From the NCBI GenBank assembly GCA_023375785.1, contig SZWC01002422.1, forward strand, positions 83,522 through 137,360: DNA of 53,839 bases, in the 5' to 3' direction. Below the pieces are notes generated by a model. It worked only from the letters and a program-made list of their open reading frames with translations, made no database searches and was not told the DNA's origin. Source of the stretch: Penium margaritaceum. Lineage: Eukaryota; Streptophyta; Zygnematophyceae; Desmidiales; Peniaceae. Position 1 is the first letter of the stretch. Every line of letters starts with the position of its first letter. This document shows, one piece after another, positions 12,597 through 24,406 of the stretch. The translations under genes were made by a program, and so were the position numbers.

Positions 12597-13590
12597 CAAT
12601 ATGCATTTTCATAGACATCTACATCTACATGCAGACATGATTCTCCCCGATGTACGTAAGAAGTTGAAAAATACGTTGAAATGTGAAATTGGTGTTGAAA
12701 TGCATGATACATGTACATGAAAACAAAAATCCGTACACATACACAAGTACTCTTCGATGTGGATGGTTTTGCTTCATGTCAAATGGATATGGTTCTTTTT
12801 GTTTTCTTTCGTTCTTTCAGGTGTACATATGGGTCTGGTCGTATTCCGATGTGCTGAAACACGTGCGCGCGCTTTGTGTCGCCCGGTGTGGTGTCCTGCG
12901 GGAACATGACGCACGATCTCACACTGACCTTTCGCCGTGCAAGCTGGTAACCTGTGTCGGTTTCTGCTTTGGTTTTTGTCTGTGTTAAAGGGCGGGGACC
13001 CTGTGGCCGGTGAACCATCATGCTCCGCAAAAGCATTTTTCTGCCGGAACGGGATTGAACTTCGAGTTAGCAGAGAAGGGTGCCTGTATCCATTCCGGTT
13101 TTCGTTAACTGCGAGAATAAATCCTTTTTGTTTTTGTCGGTGCATTGCAAGCGATCCAAGCTCGTGGGCTGTCGACGATTCATTCATGCGCTACTTTTCA
13201 GGGTCGATTGTGATACGTTAAAATCCGATGTTTGTTGAGCGTATGTACAGATGTCGCTCCTGTGCATCTCGCGTTAGTCTCGACTATTTTCCCCGATGAT
13301 GTGACAGGTGGCTGCCAGCATCGCCATCAACACTTCAAGGCAAGCATTGGACAGCATGGCGCTTCGAGTGTCGGTGTTTCCGCTTGATGAGGGCTTGGTA
13401 CGGAATCCGGAAAGATAAAAAACGCGGGCGTGACTCCGCCTCAGAGGTAGGTTTGGAAGAGACATTCCTCATAGTTTTATCAATCAACTTTATCCATATT
13501 GAACTATTCTGCACATGTGGGAACCTTTTTTTGGGTTTTGTCATAACATACCCAGTTATCGGGACTATAAGAAGGATATTCCAATATTGC
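12597..13590. other. gene-free stretch, locally GC-richer
   Basis: No domain, RNA gene or repeat recognised. From about 12820 to 13330 the composition is GC-richer than its neighbours and contains open frames up to ~137 codons (minus strand, 12774-13187), but none shows a motif or exon-intron structure I can support. Confidence 0.5.
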
Positions 13591-13716
13591 ACACAAAATA
13601 ACGCACATGACAAAACCGCACAAAAACTAACGCATATGACAATGTCACATGGAAAATAACGCATATGGCAATGCCGTACACAAAATAACGCATATGCAAC
13701 GTTTCACACAAAATAC
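13591..13716 (+). repeat. short tandem repeat, ~30-bp unit, four copies
   Basis: Four successive units share the core AAAATAACGCATATG followed by CAAxxCCGCAC or a variant, at about 13594, 13623, 13652 and 13684, ending in ACACAAAATAC. Units are imperfect and their spacing varies from 28 to 33 bases. No coding sequence overlaps. Confidence 0.8.
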
Positions 13717-15116
13717 CTTAGGAACCCAGAAACGCTAAAGAAATGTCATGTTCCCGCCACATACCATGTAGCATTGATGCATGACATGATATTTGTCATT
13801 CACTATGTCTAGTCGAATGCACCATTCCACTTTTTTCCATGTCAAGTCCAAAACACATGTTGTGATCCAAGGGGTGGGCGGCTGGTTGACTTCATTGTTG
13901 AGGGTGGGCAGATGGTTGCTTCAGTAAGGCATGGTGGTCGGATGATTGCTTTTCTTCCGAACCACGAGTGGAACGTTACTTTTCTTCTAAACGACAGGCA
14001 AATGAGAGTCACACTTTGCGTTTTCTGGGTATATGAGCTATTTCACCCTTTTCTTTTTTATCTAGGACGTGTTTTTCTGAAAATGTTTCACAATACTATT
14101 ATGAGTACGCAAGAATGAGTTTTAACGTCTTAAAATTTACGGAAACATTTAGAATTAGTGTTGAATTTTATTATTTATACTCAAGAGGAACATGGAATTT
14201 CTTTTTTATCATGTAAAAAGAGGGTGTTCATAATAAAGCTTGTACTACTCTCTTTGAATTTTTATACTTGTAATAATTGCAAGTTCTTAATAAAATTTCT
14301 ACCTCGGATTATTTAAGTCTCACAATATCTTATCCAATCTTTGAACAGTTAACATGGACCATACTTGTTTGCCAAAATGAGGGTTATCTATTCGTATTAT
14401 ATTTTTGAAGTGAAATTTCCACATTTTCCACATTTTGTGATCCCATTTTAATTCATCAGCTTAGAAAATTTTTGAAAGTTAGGGTCTCAAAGAATCATTT
14501 ACGGCTTGGAAATTTTCATGAATATGAGTTCACAAAACGTCATGTTTTGAATTTGGCTCAGAAAATAGGATTGATGGAAAATCAGAAAACATCGATAACA
14601 TTGTTGATCATAACATAAGCTCGCGTATACAATCATTGGTCTGATGGAAACTGTAACGGGCCCTTATGAAAATACATCTTCATTTCATCCCATAGTCCAT
14701 CATATGCAATGTTACACATCAAATGATTGATCTCAATTCAAAATATGGAAAAAACATTAGTTTATTTTTCTTCAATGATTATCAATTATCATGCCAAAAG
14801 TTTAAGGACAGGTACATGCCTTGGTTTCTATTGCATGAGATCGTTGTACTTGGATGTATGATTAGATGGGAGCGTTCCATCAGTGTTTTCAATCGATTTT
14901 ATACAGATTTAAGGGAAATGGCTTGTCATTGAATTTCATATGTGATTAGAGTGGCCATCTATAATGAGTGAATATGTCATTTGGGCGTCTTTTTTTCAAG
15001 AATTCCTTTTTTATCATGATTCGAGTTTCCAGCCATGTTCATTCATCCTAGTAAAGATATGACATACCTTCCATACCATGTACAAGTTGTGTTTTTAGTA
15101 ATGTATCACGTATTAG
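13717..15116. other. AT-rich stretch with a diverged repeat copy
   Basis: No gene recognised. The part from about 14790 to 15090 resembles the repeat copies at 20709-21852 and 23012-24406: all contain a GGTACATGCCTAGGTTTCCATTG-like block followed by a diverged stretch, and a CATACCTTCCAT(A)CCATGTAC-like block. The stretch ends at the ATTAG target duplication (15112-15116) of the gypsy element. Confidence 0.55.
15112..15116. other. target-site duplication ATTAG (left)
   Basis: ATTAG directly precedes the LTR edge TGTTATG. The same five bases follow the other LTR edge at 19731-19735. Five base pairs is the usual duplication size for plant gypsy elements. Confidence 0.7.
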
Positions 15117-15647
15117 TGTTATGCCAAATGGAGCGTAGGTGGTAAAGACATGACAAGGAAAGACATGATTTAAAATTTGGGACACTTGACTGATTCATAA
15201 TTAGCAGGAAGTGTACTTTGAACACAAGCGTCAAAATGATCGAGCACACATTTACAAGTGTTGAGTTGCAATGAGGAATAATTGGGGTCGTTGGGTCGAT
15301 CGTCGAGTGACGCGTGTGGAGTCGCATCGTGAGTGGCTAGATTGAAGAAGCTCTACCGAGAAATTGGAGGGTCTCAACAATCGACGGCGAAGTTGTGAGA
15401 TGCATCTTCACAAATCTAGATATCTCTCAATGTGGCTAGAAGTCAACCAGAAGGTTGTGAAACGTATTTCATCGAATCTTGAAAGTGGTTGCATTTGTCA
15501 AAATATGCAAGAAGATTTGTCGGGGTGTGAGGACTATTGGCAATTCCCTCAACCATCCGGGTAAAAAGCGAGGTCTTGCCATCTGGTGGGCCATTTTGGT
15601 ACTGAAAAAAATCCCTCTTGGAATGATTAAAGAATCGTGTGCATACA
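15117..15647 (-). repeat. 3' LTR of the gypsy element (531 bp)
   Basis: Starts TGTTATGCC and ends GTGCATACA (TG...CA), next to the purine tract. It is the uninterrupted version of the split LTR at 17283-19730: bases 15117-15350 match 17283-17522 and 15346-15647 match 19416-19730. The single AGAAG at 15346-15350 is the empty-site equivalent of the solo-LTR insertion. Confidence 0.85.
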
Positions 15648-15660
15648 CTCCCCCCCTTTC
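15648..15660 (-). promoter_or_regulatory. polypurine tract of the gypsy element
   Basis: Plus strand CTCCCCCCCTTTC, so the minus strand reads GAAAGGGGGGGAG directly before the LTR start TGTATGC. This is where plus-strand DNA synthesis is primed, and it confirms the minus orientation and the LTR boundary. Confidence 0.8.
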
Positions 15661-16502
15661 AATTGCAACGTCCTTGGGCGCACAGAGATGTGGTGTATTG
15701 TTGCGTTTAAAATCCGTCAACAGGTGATCGGCGTCTGCGAGCTTGTTGTAAGTTTCCCTGCTATGATGGGTGGCATTCTAGTTGTGCCATTTGACAAGAT
15801 ATTCTATTTCTTTGCCACAACATGGATGGCCAACAATGTCCTCGATGATGTAGTATGTGTCTTCATCCACTTGCATGGGTGGATAGGGAGGGACATTCTT
15901 GTCGGGAAGGTTTTATTCAGGGTCTTAATAGCGCTTGACTCTGCTCATGTGCAACATCGGATGAACTTGCATAGTGTCACAGAGTTTCTGTCATGCAACC
16001 ATGGGGATTTGCATGGGCTCAATCCCTAACGGTCCCAACCACCGGGGCTTAACCTGTAGACAGTTGGGCCTCAAATGTTTTATGTTATTTGAACAAAGGA
16101 CTTTATCGGCAGTAGTGAAATCATTTTCATTGTGACGGCAGTCAGCTTCTTGTTTCATTGCTGCTTGTGCATTTGTGAGTGTCTACTGTGTTTCATCCTA
16201 CATGGTGGAGAAGTTACAATGTTGAACGTCAACCATACGAATGCTGCTTTGGCTTTAGAGTCCTGTCGGTGTGGTGGGATGGCTTCCATACACTACTTCA
16301 AATGGAGTTTTACCCATTACACTAGAAAATGCCCAATTTCATGCACTTTCAGCGATGTGGACTTCTTGTGCCCAATCTGTCCCATGAGGTTTTCATAACT
16401 TTCAGAGAAGCAGTTCAAGCACCTGATTGGTCCACTCGGTTTGGCCGTCGATTTTAGGATGGAACGTTGTTAAAAGTTGGAGTCGACTACCATAGCAAGT
16501 CA
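15661..16502 (-). pseudogene. gypsy integrase C-terminal region, unreadable
   Basis: Lies between the integrase core and the polypurine tract on the minus strand, where a gypsy element would carry the integrase C-terminus and, in some lineages, a chromodomain. Short open pieces exist but I cannot recognise a chromodomain or GPY/F motif in them. The assignment is by position only. Confidence 0.4.
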
Positions 16503-16957
16503 TCAATTTGCACCAAAAAAATTGGTGAATTGATTTTCCTTGTTGTTTGTGATGGGTTTATGCACGCCATGTAGCCGCACAATGTTTTCTAAAAGCTGAT
16601 GTGTAGTTCCCTTGATAATGATAGTGGTTGTTGTCAATACAAAGTCAGAAATTTTGGAAAAACTTTCAACGACCACGAGGATTACATCATATCCCTTTGG
16701 TGTGTCTTGTTGTTTTGAAACAAAGTCCATAACTATGTAATTCTACCGTTCCATTGGAATGGACAGTGGTTGCACGAGTTTCGGTGGCTACTTGGAACAA
16801 GATGTTTGTCATTGACACATGTCGCAGGATTTGCAGAATTGGGCCAGGTTGCATTACATCGTGTCCCACCAATACTATTTTGCCAATTCCTTGTTGATCT
16901 GATCCTTTCATCCAATGCCACGTTTTGTTTTGTGTTGCTTTTTGTGAAGGTTGTCAA
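16503..16957 (-). pseudogene. gypsy integrase remnant
   Basis: The minus strand at 16503-16730 reads MDFVSKQQDTPKGYDVILVV, then ESFSKISDFVLTTTT and IVRLHGVHKPI, followed by NKENQFTNFF. These match the Ty3/gypsy integrase core (MDFVxxLPxTxxGxDxIxVVVDRFSKMxHF ... IVRLHGVPxxIVSDRDxxFTS). The Asp in VVVDRFSK is Glu here and the second catalytic Asp (SDRD) has become NKEN, so the core would be inactive. Upstream pieces (16687-16957) should be the zinc-binding N-terminus. The domain follows the PBS almost at once, showing the internal deletion. Confidence 0.88.
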
Positions 16958-17268
16958 CGAAGGTGGTTTGCTTAGTAACGTTGGATCCGTGATTGAAATT
17001 GGTTGTAAGAGTCATAGGGGTTGATCCAACTGCCATATACCATACCATGCCAGACTGCCGCTACCACTTTCATGTGCATAGGCACGCTCTATTCCTTCAT
17101 CACCAAAGTGGTCGCCAAAGATCTGTCGATAGTCGTCGGATGTGCTTGGTTACTTTGCAACATAGTAGCAAAGTCTGCAAAGTCTTGACGTGCGAGATGC
17201 GATCATGGTTTTTAAAAGATAGTCGTCCAGATGGGTAAACTAGTGGAATACCTCTCTTGCAACATTGC

Positions 17269-17280
17269 ACTCAGATACCA
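17269..17280 (-). promoter_or_regulatory. gypsy primer-binding site
   Basis: The minus strand reads TGGTATCTGAGT, two bases inside the LTR edge. It resembles the initiator-methionine tRNA site TGGTATCAGAGC with an A-to-T difference. Position and orientation fit the LTR and purine tract. Confidence 0.75.
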
Positions 17281-17522
17281 AGTGTTATGCCAAACGGGGC
17301 GTAGATGGTATAGAAGTAGTAGTTGCAAGGAAAAAAAGATTTACAATTTGGGAAACTTGAGCAATTTATAATGAGCGGTAAGTGTACTTTGATGACAAGT
17401 GTTGAAATGATTGAACATAGAGATACAAGTGTTGAGTTACAAATGAGGCATAGTCAGTGCTGTTGAGTTGATCGTAAAGCCACGCGTGTGGATTTGCATC
17501 TTGAGTGGTTAGATCTAAGAAG

Positions 17523-19415
17523 TGGAGGGTTTTGCGGGGATGGCACATGCCGGAATGGCCAATTGCCTCTCCATGGAGCCTTCACCACGGGAATGAGGTT
17601 CTTTCTGCCCCACGATCGTTTTGCGTGTCCAGCAAACTTAGCGGAAGTCAAAATGTGGAATGAAATCGTGTTATAAGTACAAAGTACAAGTACAAGATCT
17701 ACCCAAAGAACAAAAACCGATGTCCATGCTCTAACGCATCTCCCGACCCCAAACTAGGGCGCAACGCCTTGTTAAGCCGTCAAGGCCATCCATGCAAGGT
17801 CTTGGCATAGCCCTCATCTCCAGTGATGGAAGGCCTTCAAGATATCGAGGCCACCTCCTTGCCAAGCTGGCAGTTAGTGCCAGGCTCAGAGGGTCATCAA
17901 AGGAATCTCTTGTGGATCATGGCTGGTCTTGGCAGAGCCACCAAGTTGTGGTAGACTGGCCACCACCAACAGGTTTTCCTCCGCCCAGGATGGGAAGCAG
18001 AACCAGGATTACAAGGGCCTTGGTGGGATCTCAAGTGTTGTCCTCCAGCGAAGCAGGTAGAAGAGCCACGCTTAAAGGGGTCTTGGAGGGACCTCCAGTA
18101 GTAACCTCAACCCAGGCTGGCAGGCAAAGCTAGGTTCACAGGGGTCTTGGAGGAATCTTCAACATTGACCTCTACCTAGGCTAGCAAGCAGAGCTAGGCT
18201 TACAAGGGTCTTGGAGGGATCTCCAATAGTGACCTCCACCCAGGCTCGCAGGTAGAGCTAGGCTCAAAGGGGTCTTGGAGGGATCTTTTGTAGTGACCTC
18301 CACCCAGGCTGGCAGACATAGCCAGGCTTACAAGGGTCTTGGAGGGATCTCTAGTAGCGCCTTGGTCAAAGGTGTTGTGGTGCCAAGGCGTGGAGCCTTA
18401 CATGTGGGCTTGAGGTATGGTGTAGCCAAATTAGCTACTAAAGATAAGATGCTGAAGATTCACCACAAAAGATAGTTGAGTGTGCCAGCGCTGCCACCTT
18501 TTATCCTTGCGACCCTGGCAAGTTGACTACCTTGGTGGTGGTCCGAGGAGCTTCGTATGGTGCACGATTAAGTTTCACCGTAACCATAGTTCTTGCACCA
18601 AAACTAACCTTGTGGCTTTGTAGGTGCAAGCCATCACCGTGTCCGTGATCCTCAAATCCTGTGGCTTCTCACGGATCATTGAGAGCTGTTGATCACCATA
18701 GCCGAAATGCTTGTATCTCAACGGTCCTTTCACATGAACATGAACCGTTGATGTCTGGAACCCAGGCTTGAGGAAACTTCCTCCATAAAGAATCTTCCTC
18801 TCCATGGAAGCTTCCTCTCCACCTTGGTTGTCCACTGACTCAAACCTAAGACATACGAAGCTTCCTTCCTAAGGAACCTTCATCAGGTTCTACGATGCAG
18901 CTTCTTCGTAAGCTGCTTCTGTTAGAGGCTTTGTTGCTTCTCCGTTGATTCTACCACTCTATCCCATGTGGTTTGTGGATTACCGTCACCATAGAGCTTG
19001 CATCAGAGCTTTCCATGTATGTTTTCCACATGGCAATGAAAGAGACATGCTGAGTCATGCCTCCGGACTGCTGGTGCAGGGCGGTCCTCACGTGTCGTCC
19101 TCGCACTGCTTCATGAGTCAAGTTGACTCAGGTGTGGTTCCACCTCACCATCAAGCATGTGGAGCATTGCACAAGCCTCTGCTCCAGGAGGCATGCACTG
19201 TCCTCATGTGAATGCTTCCAAACAAGTCTCCTTTCACAACCTTTGAAGGATTTGTCACTGAAGAAAACTTAGGCCTTTGAAGGAGGAAACTCCTTGTCGC
19301 GCCTCAACCGGTAAAGTCACAAAAAACTCGTAAAATTTTCTTAAAGTCTCTGTGTGGATTTTTGACTACGCCATGCTATAGTAGTAGATCAGCACAGATA
19401 TCGCTCACTTTAACA
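17523..19415. mobile_element. solo LTR (1,893 bp) inserted in the gypsy 5' LTR
   Basis: Begins TGGAGGGTTTTG and ends CTCACTTTAACA (TG...CA) and is bounded by AGAAG on both sides (17518-17522 and 19416-19420). The partner gypsy LTR has one AGAAG at the same site and no insert, which defines both edges. There is no internal retroelement coding sequence, so it is a solo LTR left by recombination. It shares blocks with the copia LTR at 10328, so it probably belongs to that family or a close one. It is long because of an internal tandem array. Confidence 0.82.
17955..18370 (+). repeat. ~64-bp tandem repeat inside the solo LTR
   Basis: The word GTCTTGGAGGGA or a close variant recurs at about 18017, 18082, 18143, 18207, 18270 and 18336, each followed by TCTCC..TAGTGACCTC-ACCCAGGCTGGCAG and AGCTAGGCTTACA. 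Six units plus a degenerate leading unit. The related LTR at 10328 has one such unit near 10645, so the array expanded within this LTR or its lineage. Open frames in it are repeat-derived. Confidence 0.88.
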
Positions 19416-19798
19416 AGAAGCTCCACCGAGAAATCAGGGGGCTTTGAGGATCGACAATGAAGATGCGAGATGCATCATTTAAATCTGGTTTTGTATTAAT
19501 GTGTCTAGAAGTCAAACAAAAGTTCGTGACACCTGTCTTGTTCAACTTCAAAAGTGGTCCAACTTGTTTGAAGATGCAAGAAGGTTTGTTGAAGGGTGCA
19601 GGCAGTTGGCCAAATTGCCCTCGAGCAACAGGGTGAAAATCGAGGGCTCACCGCATGGTAGGCCATTTTGGTAACAACATGAATGCCTACTGGGAAAGAG
19701 TAAGAACTTGCTCATGTTTGTTACGTATCAATTAGGCCCCATTTGTAATGCATTGTTTTGGAAGATACTCGTATACAGAGGTCCGCTAGACACACCCT

Positions 19799-19838
19799 CA
19801 CATACCTTCACACACACACACACACATGCACGCACACA

Positions 19839-19873
<35 letters not shown>

Positions 19874-19923
19874 CCACACACACACACATACACTTACACA
19901 CATACACAGAGACACAAACAACC

Positions 19924-19959
<36 letters not shown>

Positions 19960-20070
19960 TACAAATACACACAAATGCACGCACAAACGTGTGTACACAC
20001 AGGTACATGCATACATGCACACACACACACGCGCACACACACACACACATGCACGCACGCACACACACAC

Positions 20071-20156
<86 letters not shown>

Positions 20157-20245
20157 AAACACCCCCTTCCACACACCCACACACATAAAAAAACACATAC
20201 ACACACACACGCACGCACAAACAAACAAACAAACACAGACATACA
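19799..20245. repeat. (CA)n microsatellite
   Basis: Mostly CACACA with short ATGCACGCACA, AAATACA and AAACAAACA interruptions; 20070-20153 is nearly pure. His/Thr- and Val/Cys-rich open frames on both strands are artefacts. Confidence 0.96.
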
Positions 20246-23200
20246 CAAAAAAAAACAATTTTCCAGTCACAATGTACCACATGCAACACTTCCATGCACC
20301 ATCCACACAAACCTCATGAATGTGCTTGTAACCTAAAAACCATAGATTGAGTTCCATGCAAGACAACAAATCTTTGCTCACAAAGGATGTTCTTGCATGT
20401 TAAACAAATTGCTCATTATTTTGTTCTTATTTTGTTTAGTTCCATGTGTAGAAGACCCTTTGAAATTTCTTTTTGTAGGACACTCGAAAGAGGTGTTTCT
20501 TCTTATGTTTAATACTATCTGAAATGAACATTATCATTCTGAAGTTATGCAGTGAGCTATTCTATACTCTTTAGAAATTAAAATCCAGAATTTGTTTATT
20601 GAAATGATTAAAAGTAAGACCAATTTTTGATTAAACAAATCCTGAGATATTTTTTAAATATCCAAAGGTTGTGTTTATTTGAATTCATTGGTCTTCGTGA
20701 TTTTTTCTCATACCTTCCATATCACGTACCCATTGGGTGTTCTTTTGAATGTTTTTAAAATGTTATGCTGTTTACATTGTCTTGCATTGACCAATGTCCA
20801 ATCATTATCCTTCGGTAAATGAGCTTGATACCATGGTTTTCCATTTTTTGACTGAATTTCTACCTTTTTCATGGGTTATGATCTTGCTCTATACGATTTT
20901 GTCAATCAGGTTTGATCTTTGGGGTGTAGAAGATCCATATGGGAATTGCAATCTGTTTATGAATATGCGTGAACCAGATGTAAGTTTTTCTTTCAAACAA
21001 AAGAACATTTTACATTAAAAATCAGATGACATGGATGATGGTGGACCGAAAAATTTCATACTGAATAGAGAGTATAATAGAAGATTAATAACGTTTTTTC
21101 TACATTAATCTTCATTTTGTCTTGTTTTCATATGAATGCAATATTTTTGGTTAAAATCATTGATAGAGGTAGCTTTCTATGGAAATAATATTCAGTTGAT
21201 TGTCTTAACAGGCAAGAAGTATAATGCCATACATGGAGGAAAGGTATATTCCTAGGTTTCCATTGTAAAACATCATCAAACTAGGAGATATCCTATATAT
21301 TGAGGCTCATGCAATATTTCAATTTGATTCAGAATTTGAGGAAATGGATGGTGACCCCATTTGATGTATAATCAGATTTTTGGCTAGAACCATTCATTGT
21401 TCTATTAAATACTAGATACCATCTGAAGCATATAAATGTTGTGGTTTTGAATAATGTAGTTCAGGGTAGGGCCCATGAAAAGCTTACTTTAGATTGCGAT
21501 CCTCATTCACATAAGTTCCATTCTTTACCATGGTGTTTAGTGTACAGAATGTCGGTGCCATTGACTAGCAATGAAATGGCACACTAAAAAACTCAGAATA
21601 TCTTCTGCAAAAGGGTAAGCTTGCCTCTACTCTTGTAAAAATGATTTAATTATAGCTCTTCTTGTTTAATAAATTGAGTTTTCATTGTGGTTTTTTATTT
21701 GAGGTAGTGGTTCCCTCTTGTGCTCGTGCTGTGCTCCTCTTGTTTGCAATAGTGAAAAAATATTTGAGGGTCAAGGTCTTGTAGTCACATCATAAAACTG
21801 GGATGGAACTCATCAAAGAAATACGTGTCAACCAGATGTATTGTTGGTTCTATTGTGAAATCAAGTGCATTGATGCACACGAATCACTCTTTCGACTCAT
21901 TAGATTAGGGCGCATATAGCAGATCTAGCATTGAAAGCATTTCTTGTGCGTAGCACACTGAGATGTCATATGAGAGATATGGCGTGTGGTGAAAGCTTTC
22001 TTACGCATCCAAGCACACTCAATTTGGAGATGAACAGCCCCTACAATAGCCATCGAATAAAATCTTGATGGTGCCGTCCACCATGTCCTTCCATTGCATG
22101 AAAGGGGAGGCACTTGAAGGCGACCTATGGAAGCGCACTCCCTGACCCAAAGGTCAAGGAAGGGCACTTCCTTGCTAATGAGACCTCTTTGGTAGCTCAT
22201 TTTAAGGCCAAGATGCATTTGGAGATTAAAGGAGTTCAAATCATATCACAGGCGCTAGATTATTGTATCACCAAGGACGGATAGCCTAACTTCGCCTCCT
22301 ACCACCCAAACTTTGAGTGTGCATGTTTTTCTGAAAACTTAATGAAATGGAGTGCTTCAAAGCTCAATGTTGAATTAGAAAATCCAATCAATGAAAATTA
22401 TGCTATACTGTGTTTGATGGGTTGAAAAGAGTGACTTTTGGACTTTGTAATTGCTAGCTCTAAAACCCCTTATGATAAGGTCAATGCATAGGGGGTCGTG
22501 GACTCCCTATGGATTGAGGTTGGAGTGGGAAATGAACTTGAATCATCGATATTCAGTGCCTTTTGTCGCAGAATGTTCATAGGCCTATGTGCATTTCCCA
22601 CTCTGTCCTCAAGGCACCAGGACTCCATGATTTCCTATGCATTGAGTTGACCCCCTCTCATTGCAAATTGTGCATCGTAGAAAGAGTGGGATCTCCAAGT
22701 TGTTCAGCCCCATGTTGCTTTTGGTCCTTCTCGATTGCTTGTTTGGACTTTCTTATTTGTTGAGATTTGTTGACCAATCCTTGATGCATGCATGAAGGTT
22801 ACTTGGTGACATGGTGAACCCTTTTCTCATGGCAATCTTCGCATGGGAGGAGACCGGATGTAGTCTGCTACCTACACACGTTGCACGCATACGAGAATCC
22901 TGTTGACACCAAGACTGGAATGTGAATACATGGAAATGAGTGCCAAAAAGTTCAAATATGTTCTAAACGGTTGCAATTCGAGTTTTATGTAGTTAATTGG
23001 TGCTTGTTATAAGTATGAAAGACCTTCTATGTCATGTAAACATTGGGTTTGTGTAACTCACATCCAACAAAACCCCATACATCTTTTGTTATGCAACCAA
23101 AAAGACTTCCAATATGTTATGTCCTATGTATGGTGTTTGCCAATTACATTGTTGGTTATAGTGATGACGACTTAAATAAATAGAAATCATATATTTTCAT

Positions 23201-24406
23201 TCTATTATTGAATTTTCTTAAGTATTGTGATTTCTTCAAACATGTAGATGGGCCAAATTTCAGCCATGGTTTGATAGAATGAGAGTGCTACCAGAATTGT
23301 TTTTTTCTTTGTGAGGGACTTCCTAACTTTTAATGTATTTTGATAATGTTTTAAGCGATTGGAATAGTCATGCTTTGCACTTTGGATTTAGAACATCCAC
23401 GTGGGGATAGAAATTTGTGTATGACCATGCGTGAGCCAATTAGTTTTCTATTTGATTTGAGAGAAAAAAATCAATGGAAAACCAGATTACATGAATGATA
23501 TTGAGGAACATAGTTTTTCAGACTAGCCATAGAGAATTTTTCTATTGTTTTAGAAACAATCTCCCTTCATGTGGAAGAACATCACCTTTGTTTCATTTGA
23601 CTGTGATTTTCATGCAATATTATAGATCAAAATAATTCATAGAAAAACAAAATTTTGAAAATAATTTGAAATGGATTTATAATCAATGGGCACGGAATAT
23701 TATGCCATGAATAGAGAAAGGGTACATGCTTAGGTTTCCAGTACAAAATGTTGTTGAACTGGGAGATATCCTATAGATCGAGGCTCATACTTGATTTCAA
23801 TTGATGTAGATTTGGGTGCTATGGCCCTAATCTCCATTTGGACTGTGATTTGAGTGGCAAGTTGAAGAGGATGAAAATATCATTTGGATGTTTTTATTCA
23901 AAATACAATGCATTGAATTTTTAAATCAAGCTTTCGACCAGATCGATTAAAGAATACTAGATACCTCTAAACCAGGTAGAATTTGTGGTTTTAACAGTGT
24001 GTTTTGTATTTCTCCTTTTGTGTTGTCTAGTTTGGTGTGTGATACTCGATCTGTTAGGTTTCATTGTTCACCATGCTGTCTAGTATGGAGAATTTCAATG
24101 AAGTCTATTAGTAAAGGAATGGCACATTCATGCTCCCCAAAACTCTGATGTGTTCTCTTCAAACCTGAAGCTTGCCTTGAAACTTCTTAAACAGGCCGAT
24201 TTTCAGCTGTTCTCCATTTATAGATTGAGTTTTCCATTCTGGTCTTTTTTTCCTTTGAGATAGCGGCTCTCATGTGCTTATTGTGCTACTAATGTTTGAG
24301 ATTATGAAAGCATGTTGGAGGGTTAAGGTTTAAGAGTCACATCATCGTAAAATTGGGACGAGACTCATTATAGGATTACGTGTCAACCAGATGTATTGTT
24401 GGCTCT
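20246..24406. repeat. AT-rich DNA with two diverged copies of a 1.1-1.4 kb repeat
   Basis: No gene recognised. Copy 1 (about 20709-21852) and copy 2 (about 23012-24406) share blocks in the same order and orientation: CCTTCTAT..CATGTA..CATTGGG; ATGAATATGCGTGAACCAGAT (21 columns, approximate); AGGTTTCCATTGTAAAA followed by GGAGATATCCTATA and GAGGCTCATGC; and ACGTGTCAACCAGATGTATT followed by GTTGG at the right end. A third, partial copy lies near 14790-15090. Between the copies (21853-23011) I see nothing. No target duplication or coding capacity was found, so the repeat may be a non-autonomous element or a segmental duplication. Confidence 0.72.

Larger units (their letters stand above)
15117..19730 (-). 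mobile_element. internally deleted Ty3/gypsy retrotransposon with a split 5' LTR
   Basis: LTRs start with TGTTATGCC at 15117 and 17283 (plus-strand view). ATTAG is present directly outside both ends (15112-15116 and 19731-19735), the expected 5-bp target duplication. Inside are a polypurine tract, an integrase remnant and a primer-binding site, in minus-strand order. The internal part (15648-17282, about 1.6 kb) holds only integrase and what follows it; gag, protease, RT and RNase H are missing, so a deletion removed everything between the PBS and the integrase. The 5' LTR is interrupted by the solo LTR at 17523-19415. Confidence 0.85.
17283..19730 (-). repeat. 5' LTR of the gypsy element, interrupted
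   Basis: Two halves, 17283-17522 and 19421-19730, add up to 550 bp and align in order with the 531-bp partner LTR at 15117-15647. The outer edge reads TTACGTATCA before ATTAG; its last ~25 bases differ from the partner LTR (GTGCATACA), so one of the two edges has changed. The break is filled by the solo LTR. Confidence 0.82.

Noticed and set aside
11379..12720. Frames of 350-420 codons across the gap
   Set aside because: They consist of (TATACA)n dipeptides plus the N stretch and carry no information.
12774..13187. Minus-strand 137-codon frame in GC-richer DNA
   Set aside because: No motif, no exon signals, and an equally long frame exists on the other strand; insufficient support for a gene.
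19708..20381. His/Thr-rich and Val/Cys-rich frames of 120-217 codons
   Set aside because: Translations of the (CA)n microsatellite.
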